A stretch of DNA of 64,000 nucleotides from Paraburkholderia aromaticivorans (GCF_012689525.1 NZ_CP051516.1:1-64000), one strand, 5' to 3'. Shown: positions 20,792 through 29,293, counted from the stretch's first letter. The notes: generated by a model not told the origin, from the sequence alone. Program-made: numbers and translations.

Positions 20792-20807
20792 AGCCAGAAG
20801 TGTGCCA
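20792..20807 (-). promoter_or_regulatory. Candidate sigma-54 (-24/-12) promoter for the aldehyde dehydrogenase
   Basis: Reading the minus strand, TGGCACACTTCTGGCT matches the consensus TGGCAC-R-N4-TTGC-W at all fixed positions but one; the essential GG (-24) and GC (-12) are present with correct 10-base spacing. It is about 70 bases upstream of the dehydrogenase ATG. A sigma-54 promoter would require an enhancer-binding activator, which is not encoded nearby. Confidence 0.5.
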
Positions 20808-20923
20808 ATGCACCGCACCGGTGATCCTTGCACGCGTAGCAGGCACTCGCGCACGGCATGGGGCGTCACGCTGTTCAACCGGCGCAAGGTGAGCGTTTCG
20901 TTTCTGAGCAGTGTGTGCAGCGC

Positions 20924-20940
20924 TGTTCATCAATTGAACA
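20924..20940. promoter_or_regulatory. Inverted repeat TGTTCA-N5-TGAACA upstream of eutR
   Basis: The perfect six-base arms at 20924-20929 and 20935-20940 are separated by TCAAT. The site is 117 bases upstream of the EutR start and in the divergent control region, so it may be an operator. AraC regulators more often bind direct repeats, so the cognate protein is uncertain. Confidence 0.4.
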
Positions 20941-21056
20941 TTGGCTTTGATGCCTGTCGGTACAAAGGCGTGAGCAGGCATCGAATTCGTTCGGCATGGG
21001 AATTGCCTGCTCCTTGCCCTCGATCCTCCTCGATATTCCGTTTAGGCAGATCCGAT

Positions 21057-22106
21057 ATGACGATTGACGCTCTCAGCGACACCCTGTCCAGTCCGACGCT
21101 CACGCCGCAGCCGAGCTTCCGCGTGCACACCTGCGTCGCGCACGACGCCGACGAACAGGCGCGCAATCTCCATGGCTGGAGCCAGACCTACGACCAGTTG
21201 ACGGCGGGATGTTTTGTCGGCGGCCTGACGGAGTTGTGCCTCGATCACATGCAGGTGTTCGTCGAAACGACCAGCCACACGCTGCGGCAAACCTGCGAAG
21301 TACAGAAGGACGCGTACTGGTTCGGCATCCCGACTTGCCCTGCGGGTTCGGGGCGCATCGACGCCCAGGTGATTGCCGGCGACGCGCTCGCGTTTCGTCC
21401 GGGCGGCATCGAATTCGAACTGCTGACTTCGGCGGGTTACGAGATTTTCGGCGTGGTGGTCAAAGGCGAAGTGCTGCGCCGTTACGCGGCGGAAGTGGAG
21501 CGCGTCGGGCTGGCCGATCATGTGCCGAACACGCAAGTCGTGCCGATCGGCATGGCTCGCAAGCAGCAGTTGTGTGCCACGCTGCGTCAATTGCTCGACG
21601 ATGGCGCGGCGCACGGTACGCCGCTCTCTTCGGTCGCGCACAACAATCTGCAGGCGTCGGTGCTGGCTTCGCTCTTCGACGTCGGCGCGTTGCCGGCGTC
21701 GGAGCCGGTTGCGATGCCGGCGCGGTCGCGCCGTCAGTCGATCGTGTCGGAAGCGCGCGACTATGTACTGGTCAATCGCGAGCGGGCAGTGAGCGTGCCG
21801 GAGTTGTGCGAGCAATTGCATGTGAGCCGGCGCACGCTGCAATACTGCTTTCAGGACGTGCTCGGCATGGCGCCCGCCACGTATCTGCGCGCGATCCGCC
21901 TGAATGGCGCGCGGCGCGATCTGTCGAATGCGTCGCGCGAATCACGCTCGGTGCAGGACGTGGCGGCGGCGTGGGGCTTCTGGCACTTGAGCCAGTTCGC
22001 AATGGATTACCGGAAACTCTTCGGCATGCGGCCTTCGGATACGATGAAGGCGGCAATCGGCACGCATCACAGTCAGATCGCGGCTGAGCGCTCGTTCGCT
22101 CACTAG
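21057..22106 (+). CDS. eutR: EutR-like AraC-family activator of ethanolamine genes
   Basis: This is a 349-residue regulator with a substrate-binding N-terminal half and an AraC-type helix-turn-helix at about 235-335 (LCEQLHVSRRTLQYCFQDVLG). The middle of the sequence (WSQTYDQLTAGCFVGGLTEL, DHMQVFVETTSHTLRQTCEV, YWFGIPT, FRPGGIEFEL) follows the pattern of E. coli EutR closely, and the C-terminus WGFWHLSQFAMDYRKLFG also agrees. EutR proteins respond to ethanolamine plus cobalamin in enteric bacteria; the ligand here is inferred. The start at ATG 21057 (MTIDALSDTL) is preferred over the non-conserved extension to 20727. It is divergent from the aldehyde dehydrogenase and close to eat-eutBC, its likely targets. 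Confidence 0.85.
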   Translation: MTIDALSDTLSSPTLTPQPSFRVHTCVAHDADEQARNLHGWSQTYDQLTAGCFVGGLTELCLDHMQVFVETTSHTLRQTCEVQKDAYWFGIPTCPAGSGRIDAQVIAGDALAFRPGGIEFELLTSAGYEIFGVVVKGEVLRRYAAEVERVGLADHVPNTQVVPIGMARKQQLCATLRQLLDDGAAHGTPLSSVAHNNLQASVLASLFDVGALPASEPVAMPARSRRQSIVSEARDYVLVNRERAVSVPELCEQLHVSRRTLQYCFQDVLGMAPATYLRAIRLNGARRDLSNASRESRSVQDVAAAWGFWHLSQFAMDYRKLFGMRPSDTMKAAIGTHHSQIAAERSFAH

Positions 22107-22148
22107 CTTCAGCAGGCATCGCGCTTGTCTCGGCCTGCCGCAGCGCAC

Positions 22149-24527
22149 TCACTTGCGCAACAGCCGCAACCCGTTCGCGACCACTAGCAGACTCGCGCCG
22201 ACATCGGCGAACACGGCCATCCACATCGTGCCCAGGCCGGTCACGGCCAGCACGAGGAAGACACTCTTGATGCCGAGCGCGAGCGTGATGTTCTGCACCA
22301 GCACCGAATGCGTCGCCTTCGACAGGCGAATGAACGACGGAATCTTGCGCAGGTCGTCGTCCATTAGCGCGACGTCGGCGGTTTCGATTGCCGTGTCCGT
22401 GCCCATCGCGCCCATCGCGAAGCCGATGTCGGCGCGTGCCAGCGCGGGCGCGTCGTTGATGCCGTCGCCGACCATGCCGACCGTTGCGCCGTCGCTAGAC
22501 CAATTCGCGACTGCGTTCAGCTTGTCTTCCGGCAGCTGATTGCCGCGCGCTTCGTCGATACCGACCTGCTGCGCGATCGCGGCGGCGGTGTGCGGGTTGT
22601 CGCCGGTGAGCATGGCCGTGCTCACGCCAAGCCGCTGCAATTCGGCGATGGCGGCGCGGCTCGTCTCCTTCACCGTATCGGCGACCGCGAATAGCGCGAG
22701 CACGCGTTCGGCGTCCACCAGCATCACGACGGTTTTGCCCTGACTTTCGAGCGCGTCCAGCCGCGCTTCGAGCGACGCAGAGCAGCGTCCGAGTTCTTCG
22801 ATCAGCCGATGATTGCCGAGCCAGTACGGCACGCCGTCGATCTCGCCACGCACGCCGCGTCCCGCGAGTGCCTCGAATGCATCGACTGTGATGTGCGTCA
22901 GGCCATAGGCCTTGGCTGCGGTCGCAATCGCCATCGATACGGGATGATCGGAGCGCCCCGCGAGACTCGCCGCCAGTGTGCGGCAACGCAGGGCGTCGAC
23001 CTCGGCAAGTATGTCGAACTCGGTCTGCACGGGCTTGCCGTGAGTGAGCGTGCCGGTTTTGTCGAGCGCGAGGCGGGTCAGCTTGCGGCCTTGCTCGAGA
23101 TAGGCGCCACCTTTGATCAGGATGCCTTTGCGGGCCGCCGCGGCAAGACCGCTGACGATGGTCACCGGCGTCGAGATCACGAGCGCGCACGGGCACGCGA
23201 TCACCAGCATCACCAGCGCCTTGTAGACCCACGCCTGCCACGATCCGTCGAACAGTAGCGGCGGCACGACGGCCACGGCGAGCGCGACGGCGAACACGAT
23301 CGGCGTATACACGCGGGCGAACTGATCGACGAAACGCTGCGTCGGCGCCTTGGTGCCTTGCGCTTCCTCGACGGCATGGATGATGCGCGCGAGCGTCGTG
23401 TTGCTGGCCGCGGCGGTGACGCGATAGTCGAACGAGCCGGTCTGGTTGATCGTGCCGGCGAACACCGCGTCGCCCACGGCTTTGTCGACCGGCAGGCTTT
23501 CGCCGGTGATCGGCGCCTGATCCACGCTTGAGCGGCCCGTGACGATTTCGCCGTCGAGCGCGATCCGCTCGCCCGGTTTGACGCGAGCCACGGCGCCGAG
23601 CGCGATGGCCTTGAGGTCCATTGACCGCCAGCTGCCGTCGAGTTGCTGCACGCTCGCCTGTTCGGGCGTGAGTTGCATCAAACCCTGGATCGCATTGCGG
23701 GCGCGGTCGAGCGATTTCGCCTCGATCAGTTCGGCGATGGTGAAGAGCACCATCACCATCGCGGCTTCCGGCCATTGGCGCAGGATCAGCGCGCCGGTCA
23801 CCGCAATGCTCATCAGCGCGTTGATGTTCAGGTTGCCGTTGCGGATGGCGAGCCAGCCCTTCTTATACGTCGTGAGGCCGCAGGAGAGGATGGCGAGGAT
23901 CGCCAGACCCGCAGGCAGCCAGGCCGGCGCGCCGAGCCAGCCAGCGGCCTCTGAGCCCGCCGCGACCACACCGGCGAGCGCCAGCGGCCACCACGGCTTG
24001 GGCGAGGCGTGCGGCGCGGCCGTGGGTGCGGCGTCCGCACCGGCGTCAGCGAGTTCGGGCGTGAAGTCGAGCGAACGCAGCGCGGCCAGGATCGAATCGA
24101 GCGCCTCGGGCGCGTGGACGACCGTCAATACCCGCTGCATCAGGTTGAATTCCATGCTGCGCACGTGCGGCATGCGGCTGAATTTCTTGCGGATCAGCGC
24201 TTCTTCGGTCGGGCAATCCATCTGCATGATGCGGATGGCGGTGCGCACGTTGCTGCCGATGGCTTCCGATGGCGGCAGCGGGGCGGGCGCCGACACGGCT
24301 GCGGCTGTTGCTGCCCCTGCTCCGCAGCATGCCGCATCGGCATGACGGCGGGCGTGCGCGTGGCGGTGGCCGTCGTGAGCATGATCGTGTTCATGGCCGT
24401 GATCATGCGCATCGTGGCGATGACCGCAGTTCGCGTCGTCGTGGGCATGCGCGTCCCGTTCGTGCCCGTCCGCACGGGCTTTCGCCTGTTCGAGGCGGTC
24501 GGCGTCGGCGTGGTCGGCTTGAGGCAT
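22149..24527 (-). CDS. cadA: P1B-type Zn/Cd/Pb efflux ATPase with His-rich N-terminus
   Basis: This is a 792-residue heavy-metal exporting P-type ATPase of the ZntA/CadA subgroup. Its N-terminus is very His-rich, with 15 histidines between residues 22 and 62 in DH/HD/HAH patterns. A heavy-metal-associated domain follows with the motif MDCPTEE (103-109), typical for Zn/Cd/Pb rather than Cu. Membrane segments follow, including the CPC motif IACPCALVIST, then the phosphorylation site DKTGTLTHG and the hinge GDGINDAPALARADIGFAMG. The start at ATG 24527 (MPQADHADAD) is followed on the divergent side by a MerR-type operator. Metal preference is predicted from motifs and not tested. Confidence 0.93.
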   Translation of the reverse strand: MPQADHADADRLEQAKARADGHERDAHAHDDANCGHRHDAHDHGHEHDHAHDGHRHAHARRHADAACCGAGAATAAAVSAPAPLPPSEAIGSNVRTAIRIMQMDCPTEEALIRKKFSRMPHVRSMEFNLMQRVLTVVHAPEALDSILAALRSLDFTPELADAGADAAPTAAPHASPKPWWPLALAGVVAAGSEAAGWLGAPAWLPAGLAILAILSCGLTTYKKGWLAIRNGNLNINALMSIAVTGALILRQWPEAAMVMVLFTIAELIEAKSLDRARNAIQGLMQLTPEQASVQQLDGSWRSMDLKAIALGAVARVKPGERIALDGEIVTGRSSVDQAPITGESLPVDKAVGDAVFAGTINQTGSFDYRVTAAASNTTLARIIHAVEEAQGTKAPTQRFVDQFARVYTPIVFAVALAVAVVPPLLFDGSWQAWVYKALVMLVIACPCALVISTPVTIVSGLAAAARKGILIKGGAYLEQGRKLTRLALDKTGTLTHGKPVQTEFDILAEVDALRCRTLAASLAGRSDHPVSMAIATAAKAYGLTHITVDAFEALAGRGVRGEIDGVPYWLGNHRLIEELGRCSASLEARLDALESQGKTVVMLVDAERVLALFAVADTVKETSRAAIAELQRLGVSTAMLTGDNPHTAAAIAQQVGIDEARGNQLPEDKLNAVANWSSDGATVGMVGDGINDAPALARADIGFAMGAMGTDTAIETADVALMDDDLRKIPSFIRLSKATHSVLVQNITLALGIKSVFLVLAVTGLGTMWMAVFADVGASLLVVANGLRLLRK

Positions 24528-24554
24528 GGTGGCTTCCTGGTTCGATTTGTGGTC

Positions 24555-24586
24555 TAGTAAACACCCTGAAGCCACTACAAGGTCAA
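24555..24586. promoter_or_regulatory. MerR-type operator/promoter between the efflux ATPase and CadR
   Basis: Reading toward the ATPase, TTGACC (24586-24581), a 19-20 base spacer and TTACTA or TTTACT (about 24561-24555) form an elongated-spacer promoter. The spacer contains the imperfect dyad ACCCTGAAG...CTACAAGGT (plus 24563-24583), characteristic of CadR/PbrR-type regulators that untwist a too-long spacer. Confidence 0.75.
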
Positions 24587-24606
24587 GGCCGCCATCCGGA
24601 GGGTCC

Positions 24607-25038
24607 ATGAAAATCGGCGAATTGGCGAAAATCGCCCATTGCACGACCGAAACCATCCGTTTCTACGAGAAAGAGGGCTTGTTGCCCGAAGCGGAGCGCA
24701 CCGAGGCCAATTACCGCAGTTACACGGCGAAGCACGTCGAACGGCTGCGTTTCATCCGTAATTGCCGCGCGCTCGACATGACTCACGACGAAATCCGTGC
24801 GCTGCTGCGTCTGACCGACGCACCGGCGGACGGCTGCGGCGGCATCAATGCCTTGATCGACGAGCACATTGCGCACGTCGACATGCGCATCGACGAACTG
24901 AAGCAGCTGAAAGTGCAATTGACCACCTTGCGCGAGCAGTGCCACGGCGAACAGGCCGTGGAAGACTGCGGCATCGTGCAGAGCCTCACCGAGATGGATG
25001 TGAGCGCGCCGCGTGTGCGGCATACGCATCTGGGTTGA
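24607..25038 (+). CDS. cadR: CadR/PbrR-type MerR regulator
   Basis: This is a 143-residue MerR-family metal sensor. An N-terminal winged helix-turn-helix (IGELAKIAHCTTETIRFYEKEGLL, split here as 3-16 and 17-26) is followed by a dimerisation helix (about 80-115) and a metal-binding end. Cys77, Cys112 and Cys121 match the three metal ligands of CadR and PbrR proteins. It is divergent from the efflux ATPase gene and shares the 24528-24606 control region, so it probably represses and activates that gene in response to Cd(II), Pb(II) or Zn(II). The start at ATG 24607 is a short distance from GGAGGG at 24598. Confidence 0.92.
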   Translation: MKIGELAKIAHCTTETIRFYEKEGLLPEAERTEANYRSYTAKHVERLRFIRNCRALDMTHDEIRALLRLTDAPADGCGGINALIDEHIAHVDMRIDELKQLKVQLTTLREQCHGEQAVEDCGIVQSLTEMDVSAPRVRHTHLG

Positions 25039-25140
25039 CGTGCTTTAGCCGTCGCCACCTTGGCAGCAACCGTCCCATTTACGGCCGGGCCGTTCGTACG
25101 GCTCGCCGGACAAGCAATCGAATCCAGTTGGAGAATCAAC

Positions 25141-25341
25141 GTGTTTAACTGTAGAAACCAGTCCTGCCAGGCGCATTGGGAGCAATCGGACGTCGTCATC
25201 AAAAACGAAGGACAGGGCCTCCTGTTCCGTTGCCCGATGTGCGGCGCGCGCAATTACGTCGAGCGTTTCGACGGGGACGACGGCTCGGTGCTGTACGAGC
25301 AGATCGAAGGCCGTCCCGACACCGGCCCCCTGGCCGAATAG
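25141..25341 (+). CDS. Small zinc-ribbon protein, function unknown
   Basis: A 66-residue protein starting at GTG 25141 (MFNCRNQSCQ) with an upstream GGAG at 25130-25133. It has the pattern CxxxxxC...CPMCGA (residues 4, 9, 32 and 35), so it probably binds one zinc. I do not recognise a named family. It lies between cadR and dbpA, 44 bases before the helicase start, and may be cotranscribed with it. An upstream ATG at 25060 would add 27 residues of low plausibility. Confidence 0.6.
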   Translation: MFNCRNQSCQAHWEQSDVVIKNEGQGLLFRCPMCGARNYVERFDGDDGSVLYEQIEGRPDTGPLAE

Positions 25342-25384
25342 TCTTGCCCCTAGCCGCCTTATCCGATTTGCGAGTCATCACCCT

Positions 25385-26788
25385 ATGAACAGTCCCACCA
25401 CCGCCGGCGCGCCGTTTAGCCAGCTATCGCTGCCGCCCGCGACGCTCGCCAACCTGACGCAGCTCGGCTACGTCGAGATGACGCCCATTCAGGCCGCGAG
25501 CTTGCCGATCGCGCTCGCCGGCCACGATCTGATCGCCCAGGCGAAAACCGGCAGCGGCAAGACCGCGGCGTTTTCGCTGGCGCTGCTGGCGCGCCTCGAC
25601 ACGCGCAACTTCGCCGTTCAGGCGATGGTGCTGTGCCCCACGCGCGAACTCGCCGATCAGGTCACGCAGGAAATCCGCCGCCTCGCGCGCGCCGAAGAAA
25701 ACATCAAGGTGCTGACGTTGTGCGGCGGCACGCCGATGCGTCCGCAAACGGCGAGTCTCGAACACGGCGCGCACATCGTGGTCGGCACGCCGGGCCGCAT
25801 CATGGATCACCTCGAGCGCGGCAGCCTGCCGCTGCAGGCGCTCAACACGCTGGTGCTCGACGAAGCGGACCGCATGCTCGACATGGGTTTCTTCGACGAC
25901 ATCGCCACCGTCGTGAAGCAATGCCCGAAAGAACGCCAAACGCTGCTGTTTTCGGCGACGTATCCCGAAGGCATCGTCAAACTGAGCCAGCAATTCCTGC
26001 GCAATCCGAAGGAAGTCAAGCTCGCCGAGCGGCACGACAACACCAAGATCCGTCAGCGCTTCTATGAAGTGACCGAAGACGGACGGCTGCACGCCGTCGG
26101 TCTGCTGCTGAACCACTATCGCCCGGTGAGCACGCTGGCGTTCTGCAACACCAAGCAGCAATGCCGTGATCTGCTCGACGTGCTGCGCGCGCAGGGTTTT
26201 CATGCGCTCGCGCTGCACGGCGAACTCGACCAGCGTGAACGTGATCAGGTGCTGATCCAGTTCTCCAACCGCAGTTGCTCGGTGCTGGTGGCCACCGACG
26301 TCGCCGCGCGCGGTCTCGACATCGCGCAGCTCGAAGCCGTGATCAACGTCGACGTGACGCCGGATCCGGAAGTGCACGTGCACCGCATCGGCCGCACGGG
26401 CCGCGCCGATCAGGACGGCTGGGCGCTGAGTCTGGCGAGCATGAACGAGATGGGCCGCGTCGGCAGTCTCGAACAGGCGCAAAAGCGCGAGGTCGAATGG
26501 CACAAGCTGTCCGAACTCACCGCAGCGAGCAATGAGCGACTGTTGCCGCCCATGGAAACGCTGCAGATTCTCGGCGGCCGCAAAGAGAAGATCCGCCCCG
26601 GCGACGTGCTCGGCGCGCTGACCGGCGAGGCGGGCTTCGCCGGCTCGCAGATCGGCAAGATCAACGTGACGGAAATGTCCACCTACGTGGCGGTGGAGCG
26701 TAGTGTTGCGCGTGAAGCGTTGCGCAAGCTCAGCGCCGGCAAGGTAAAGGGCAAGAAAGTCAAAGTCCGCATGATGGACGACGCCTGA
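25385..26788 (+). CDS. dbpA: DEAD-box RNA helicase DbpA
   Basis: DbpA is an ATP-dependent RNA helicase that acts on hairpin 92 of 23S rRNA during large-subunit assembly. The 467-residue protein has the Q-motif region, Walker A AKTGSGKTAAF, VLDEAD, SATY, the helicase C motifs with RGLDIAQL and HRIGRTGRA, and a C-terminal RNA-recognition-like domain (about 390-467) ending in Lys-rich KVKGKKVKVRMMDDA. That last domain is diagnostic for DbpA versus other DEAD helicases. The start at 25385 gives MNSPTTAGAPFSQLSLP, as in relatives. A hairpin at 26799-26830 follows the stop. Confidence 0.93.
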   Translation: MNSPTTAGAPFSQLSLPPATLANLTQLGYVEMTPIQAASLPIALAGHDLIAQAKTGSGKTAAFSLALLARLDTRNFAVQAMVLCPTRELADQVTQEIRRLARAEENIKVLTLCGGTPMRPQTASLEHGAHIVVGTPGRIMDHLERGSLPLQALNTLVLDEADRMLDMGFFDDIATVVKQCPKERQTLLFSATYPEGIVKLSQQFLRNPKEVKLAERHDNTKIRQRFYEVTEDGRLHAVGLLLNHYRPVSTLAFCNTKQQCRDLLDVLRAQGFHALALHGELDQRERDQVLIQFSNRSCSVLVATDVAARGLDIAQLEAVINVDVTPDPEVHVHRIGRTGRADQDGWALSLASMNEMGRVGSLEQAQKREVEWHKLSELTAASNERLLPPMETLQILGGRKEKIRPGDVLGALTGEAGFAGSQIGKINVTEMSTYVAVERSVAREALRKLSAGKVKGKKVKVRMMDDA

Positions 26789-27089
26789 TAGACGGCGAGG
26801 CCGGTCACGAGCGCCCGCTCGAGACCGGCCGCATCACATTACGTCATACCTCAGTCGATTTCCGCGTGCTTCGCGCAGCCTCGTTTCTTCCCCGAAAGTA
26901 CCGATCTGACCGGCTTTGGCCGTGGCGGCGCGCCTTCGCGCGAGCCATGACGTAAACGCATGCTGCGCATGACAAAGTTTCGATTGTGACGCTTCTTTGG
27001 CTGATGCCTAATCACCAAACCGGGAGGGACCGCCGCGCAGCTGGCTGTTCCGTGAATCCGCTGCCGGATGGAGAAAGGGAGAAAGCCTT
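26789..27089 (+). other. Gap between dbpA and the aminotransferase
   Basis: After the hairpin at 26799-26830 I see only a weak inverted repeat around the GC-rich stretch at 26930-26945 and a good ribosome-binding run GAAAGGGAGAAAG ahead of the aminotransferase start. I looked for a riboswitch and saw none I could recognise. Confidence 0.5.
26799..26830 (+). terminator. Terminator-like hairpin after dbpA
   Basis: GGCCGGTC at 26799-26806 pairs with GACCGGCC at 26823-26830, with an inner stem CGAGCG/CGCTCG. The stem is long and stable but there is no T run, so it may be a pause or rho-associated site. Confidence 0.55.
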
Positions 27090-28244
27090 ATGCAGAGCGC
27101 CACGCAAGCCCGCTCGAAGTTGCCTGACGTAGGCACGACGATTTTTACCGTGATCGGCCAACTGGCCGCTCAGCACGACGCGCTGAATCTGTCGCAAGGC
27201 GCGCCGAATTTCGCGCCGGACGCCAAACTGATCGACGGCGTTGCTCAAGCCATGCGCGCCGGTCACAACCAGTACGCGCCGATGGCCGGCATCGCCGCCT
27301 TGCGCGAAGCGCTCGCCGACAAGGTCGCCACGCTGTACGGCGTGCGCTACGACCCGGCCAGCGAAGTAACCGTGATCGCCAGCGCAAGCGAAGGTCTGTA
27401 TTCGACGATCAGCGCATTGGTGCATCCGGGCGACGAAGTGATTTACTTCGAACCGTCGTTCGACAGCTATGGCCCGATCGTGCGGCTGCAAGGCGCCACG
27501 CCCGTTCCAATCAAGCTGTCGTTAAGCGACTTCCGCGTGAACTGGGACGAAGTCGCCGCCGCGATCACGCCGAAGACTCGCATGATCATCACCAACACGC
27601 CGCACAATCCGACGGCGACCGTGTTCAGTGAGGCCGACGTCGAGCGCCTGAAGGCCGTTACGCGCAACACCGATATCGTGATTCTCGCCGACGAGGTGTA
27701 CGAGCACGTGGTGTTCGACGGCGCGAAACATCAGAGCATGGCTTGCCATTCCGAACTCGCGGAGCGAAGCGTGATCGTCTCGTCGTTCGGCAAGTCGTAT
27801 CACGTGACCGGCTGGCGCGTCGGCTACTGCCTCGCGCCCGCTGCCTTGATGGACGAGATTCGCAAAGTCCATCAGTTCATGGTGTTTTCTGCCGATACAC
27901 CGATGCAGTACGCGTTTGTCGATGCATTGGCCAATCGCGAAAGTTACCTCGGCTTGTCCGCGTTCTATCAGAAGAAGCGCGATCTGCTCACGGAAGCACT
28001 GCGCAATTCGCGCTTCGAGTTGTTGCCGAGCGAAGGCAGCTTCTTCATGCTCGCGCGTTTTCGGGGCTTCTCCGAGGAAAGCGATAGCGATTTCGTGCTG
28101 CGCCTGATTCGCGATGCGCGTGTCGCGACCATTCCGCTGTCGGCGTTTTATACCGATGGTACGGACTCCGGCTTGATCCGCCTGAGCTTCTCGAAGGACG
28201 ATGCGACTTTGATCGAAGGCGCGCGCCGTCTGTGCGAGATCTGA
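27090..28244 (+). CDS. ybdL: PLP-dependent aminotransferase, methionine-aminotransferase type
   Basis: This is a 384-residue fold-type I aminotransferase that probably converts methionine and other amino acids to 2-oxo acids. The PLP pocket residues are visible: N173 in TPHNPT, D201 and Y204 in ADEVYE, catalytic K235 in SSFGKSYHV and R243 after it. The N-terminus RSKLPDVGTTIFTVIGQLA and the SQGAPNF motif match the YbdL group, for which methionine is the known substrate. The start at ATG 27090 has a strong upstream purine-rich site. It is monocistronic, followed by the binding-protein gene after 124 bases. Confidence 0.85.
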   Translation: MQSATQARSKLPDVGTTIFTVIGQLAAQHDALNLSQGAPNFAPDAKLIDGVAQAMRAGHNQYAPMAGIAALREALADKVATLYGVRYDPASEVTVIASASEGLYSTISALVHPGDEVIYFEPSFDSYGPIVRLQGATPVPIKLSLSDFRVNWDEVAAAITPKTRMIITNTPHNPTATVFSEADVERLKAVTRNTDIVILADEVYEHVVFDGAKHQSMACHSELAERSVIVSSFGKSYHVTGWRVGYCLAPAALMDEIRKVHQFMVFSADTPMQYAFVDALANRESYLGLSAFYQKKRDLLTEALRNSRFELLPSEGSFFMLARFRGFSEESDSDFVLRLIRDARVATIPLSAFYTDGTDSGLIRLSFSKDDATLIEGARRLCEI

Positions 28245-28368
28245 ACGGATAGGTAACGGCTACACGCGACGGCTGCATTTTTGAACGCAGTATGATCGTC
28301 GCGCGAGCATGCTTCAGCGCGCCGCAAGGCGGCGTGACAACAAAATCGAAAAGGAAAAGGGACCTGCT

Positions 28369-29163
28369 ATGAAATTGCTCAAGCCTCTTTTGGCGCTGGC
28401 CTGTGCATTCGCGTCGCTCGCCGCGTCGTCGGCCGCGAGCGCTGCCGATACCTCGACGCTGCGTTTCGGCCTCGAAGCGCAGTATCCGCCGTTCGAATCG
28501 AAAGGCCCGAACGGCGAGTTGCAGGGTCTGGATATCGATGTCGGCAATGCGGTGTGCGTCGCCGCGCATATGACGTGCAAATGGGTCGAGACCTCGTTCG
28601 ATGGGCTGATTCCCGCGCTGCAGGGCCGCAAGTTCGACGCGATCAATTCGGCGATGAACGCGACCGAACAACGCCGTCAGGCGATCGATTTCACCACCGT
28701 CGTGTATCGCGTGCCGACGCAGTTGATCGCCAAACACGACAGCGGTCTGCTGCCGACGCCGGCCTCGCTGAAGGGCAAGCGCGTGGGCGTGTTACAGGCG
28801 TCGATTCAGGAAACCTTCGCGAAGACGCATTGGGAATCGGCGGGCGTGACCGTCGTGCCGTATCAGGACCAGAACCAGGTTTATGCCGATCTCGTGGCTG
28901 GGCGTCTGGACGCGACGCTCGTGCTGGCGCCGGCCGGTCAGACAGGGTTTCTGTCGAAGCCGAGCGGTGAAGGTTACGCCTTCGTCGGCGAGCCGGTGCG
29001 CGACGACAAGATCCTCGGCAGCGGCATTGCATACGGGATCCGCAAGGGCGATACGGCACTGCGTGACCGCTTGAATGCGGCGATCGCGAAGGTGCAGGCC
29101 GACGGCACGGTGAAGACGCTGGCCGCGAAATATCTCGGCAACATCGACGTGGCGGCGAAGTAA
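28369..29163 (+). CDS. Periplasmic amino-acid binding protein (SBP family 3)
   Basis: This is a 264-residue ABC-transporter solute-binding protein with a signal peptide (MKLLKPLLALACAFASLAASS... ending near AAD, about residues 1-25). The family 3 pattern is clear: LRFGLEAQYPPFESKGPNGELQG (in two parts), DIDVGNAVCVAAHM and the ligand-binding DFTTVVYRVP. The best relatives are lysine/arginine/ornithine or histidine binding proteins, but the substrate cannot be fixed. No permease or ATPase gene lies next to it, so it is an orphan in this window or works with a transporter encoded elsewhere. An AAAAGGGA site precedes the ATG at 28369. Confidence 0.85.
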   Translation: MKLLKPLLALACAFASLAASSAASAADTSTLRFGLEAQYPPFESKGPNGELQGLDIDVGNAVCVAAHMTCKWVETSFDGLIPALQGRKFDAINSAMNATEQRRQAIDFTTVVYRVPTQLIAKHDSGLLPTPASLKGKRVGVLQASIQETFAKTHWESAGVTVVPYQDQNQVYADLVAGRLDATLVLAPAGQTGFLSKPSGEGYAFVGEPVRDDKILGSGIAYGIRKGDTALRDRLNAAIAKVQADGTVKTLAAKYLGNIDVAAK

Positions 29164-29244
29164 CCTTTCGCGTATCTGCGTGCGCTGCGCTGTTCGGGGT
29201 GTTCGTGAGTCTGCTTGTTGACGGTGCGTTTGGCGGCTACGATA

Positions 29245-29272
29245 CGTAGGCCTCGCTGCAGCGAGGCCTACG
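29245..29272. promoter_or_regulatory. 28-bp perfect palindrome upstream of an AraC-type gene
   Basis: CGTAGGCCTCGCTG (29245-29258) is followed directly by its reverse complement CAGCGAGGCCTACG (29259-29272). It ends 21 bases before the AraC-type start at 29294 and begins 81 bases after the binding-protein stop. It may be an operator for that regulator or a terminator hairpin. No T run follows, which favours the operator or an extruding DNA structure. Confidence 0.65.
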
Positions 29273-29293
29273 CAAACATCGGAGAGCGCGCAG

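Larger units (their letters stand above)
20723..21056. other. Divergent control region between the dehydrogenase and EutR genes
   Basis: This 334-base gap between two divergent starts holds the sigma-54-like element at 20792-20807 and the inverted repeat TGTTCA-N5-TGAACA at 20924-20940. A single further copy of TGTTCAA lies near 20872. I see no gene in it. Confidence 0.6.

Noticed and set aside
26940..27089. A possible riboswitch before the methionine aminotransferase
   Set aside because: The conserved cores of the known methionine- or SAM-related riboswitches could not be found by eye.
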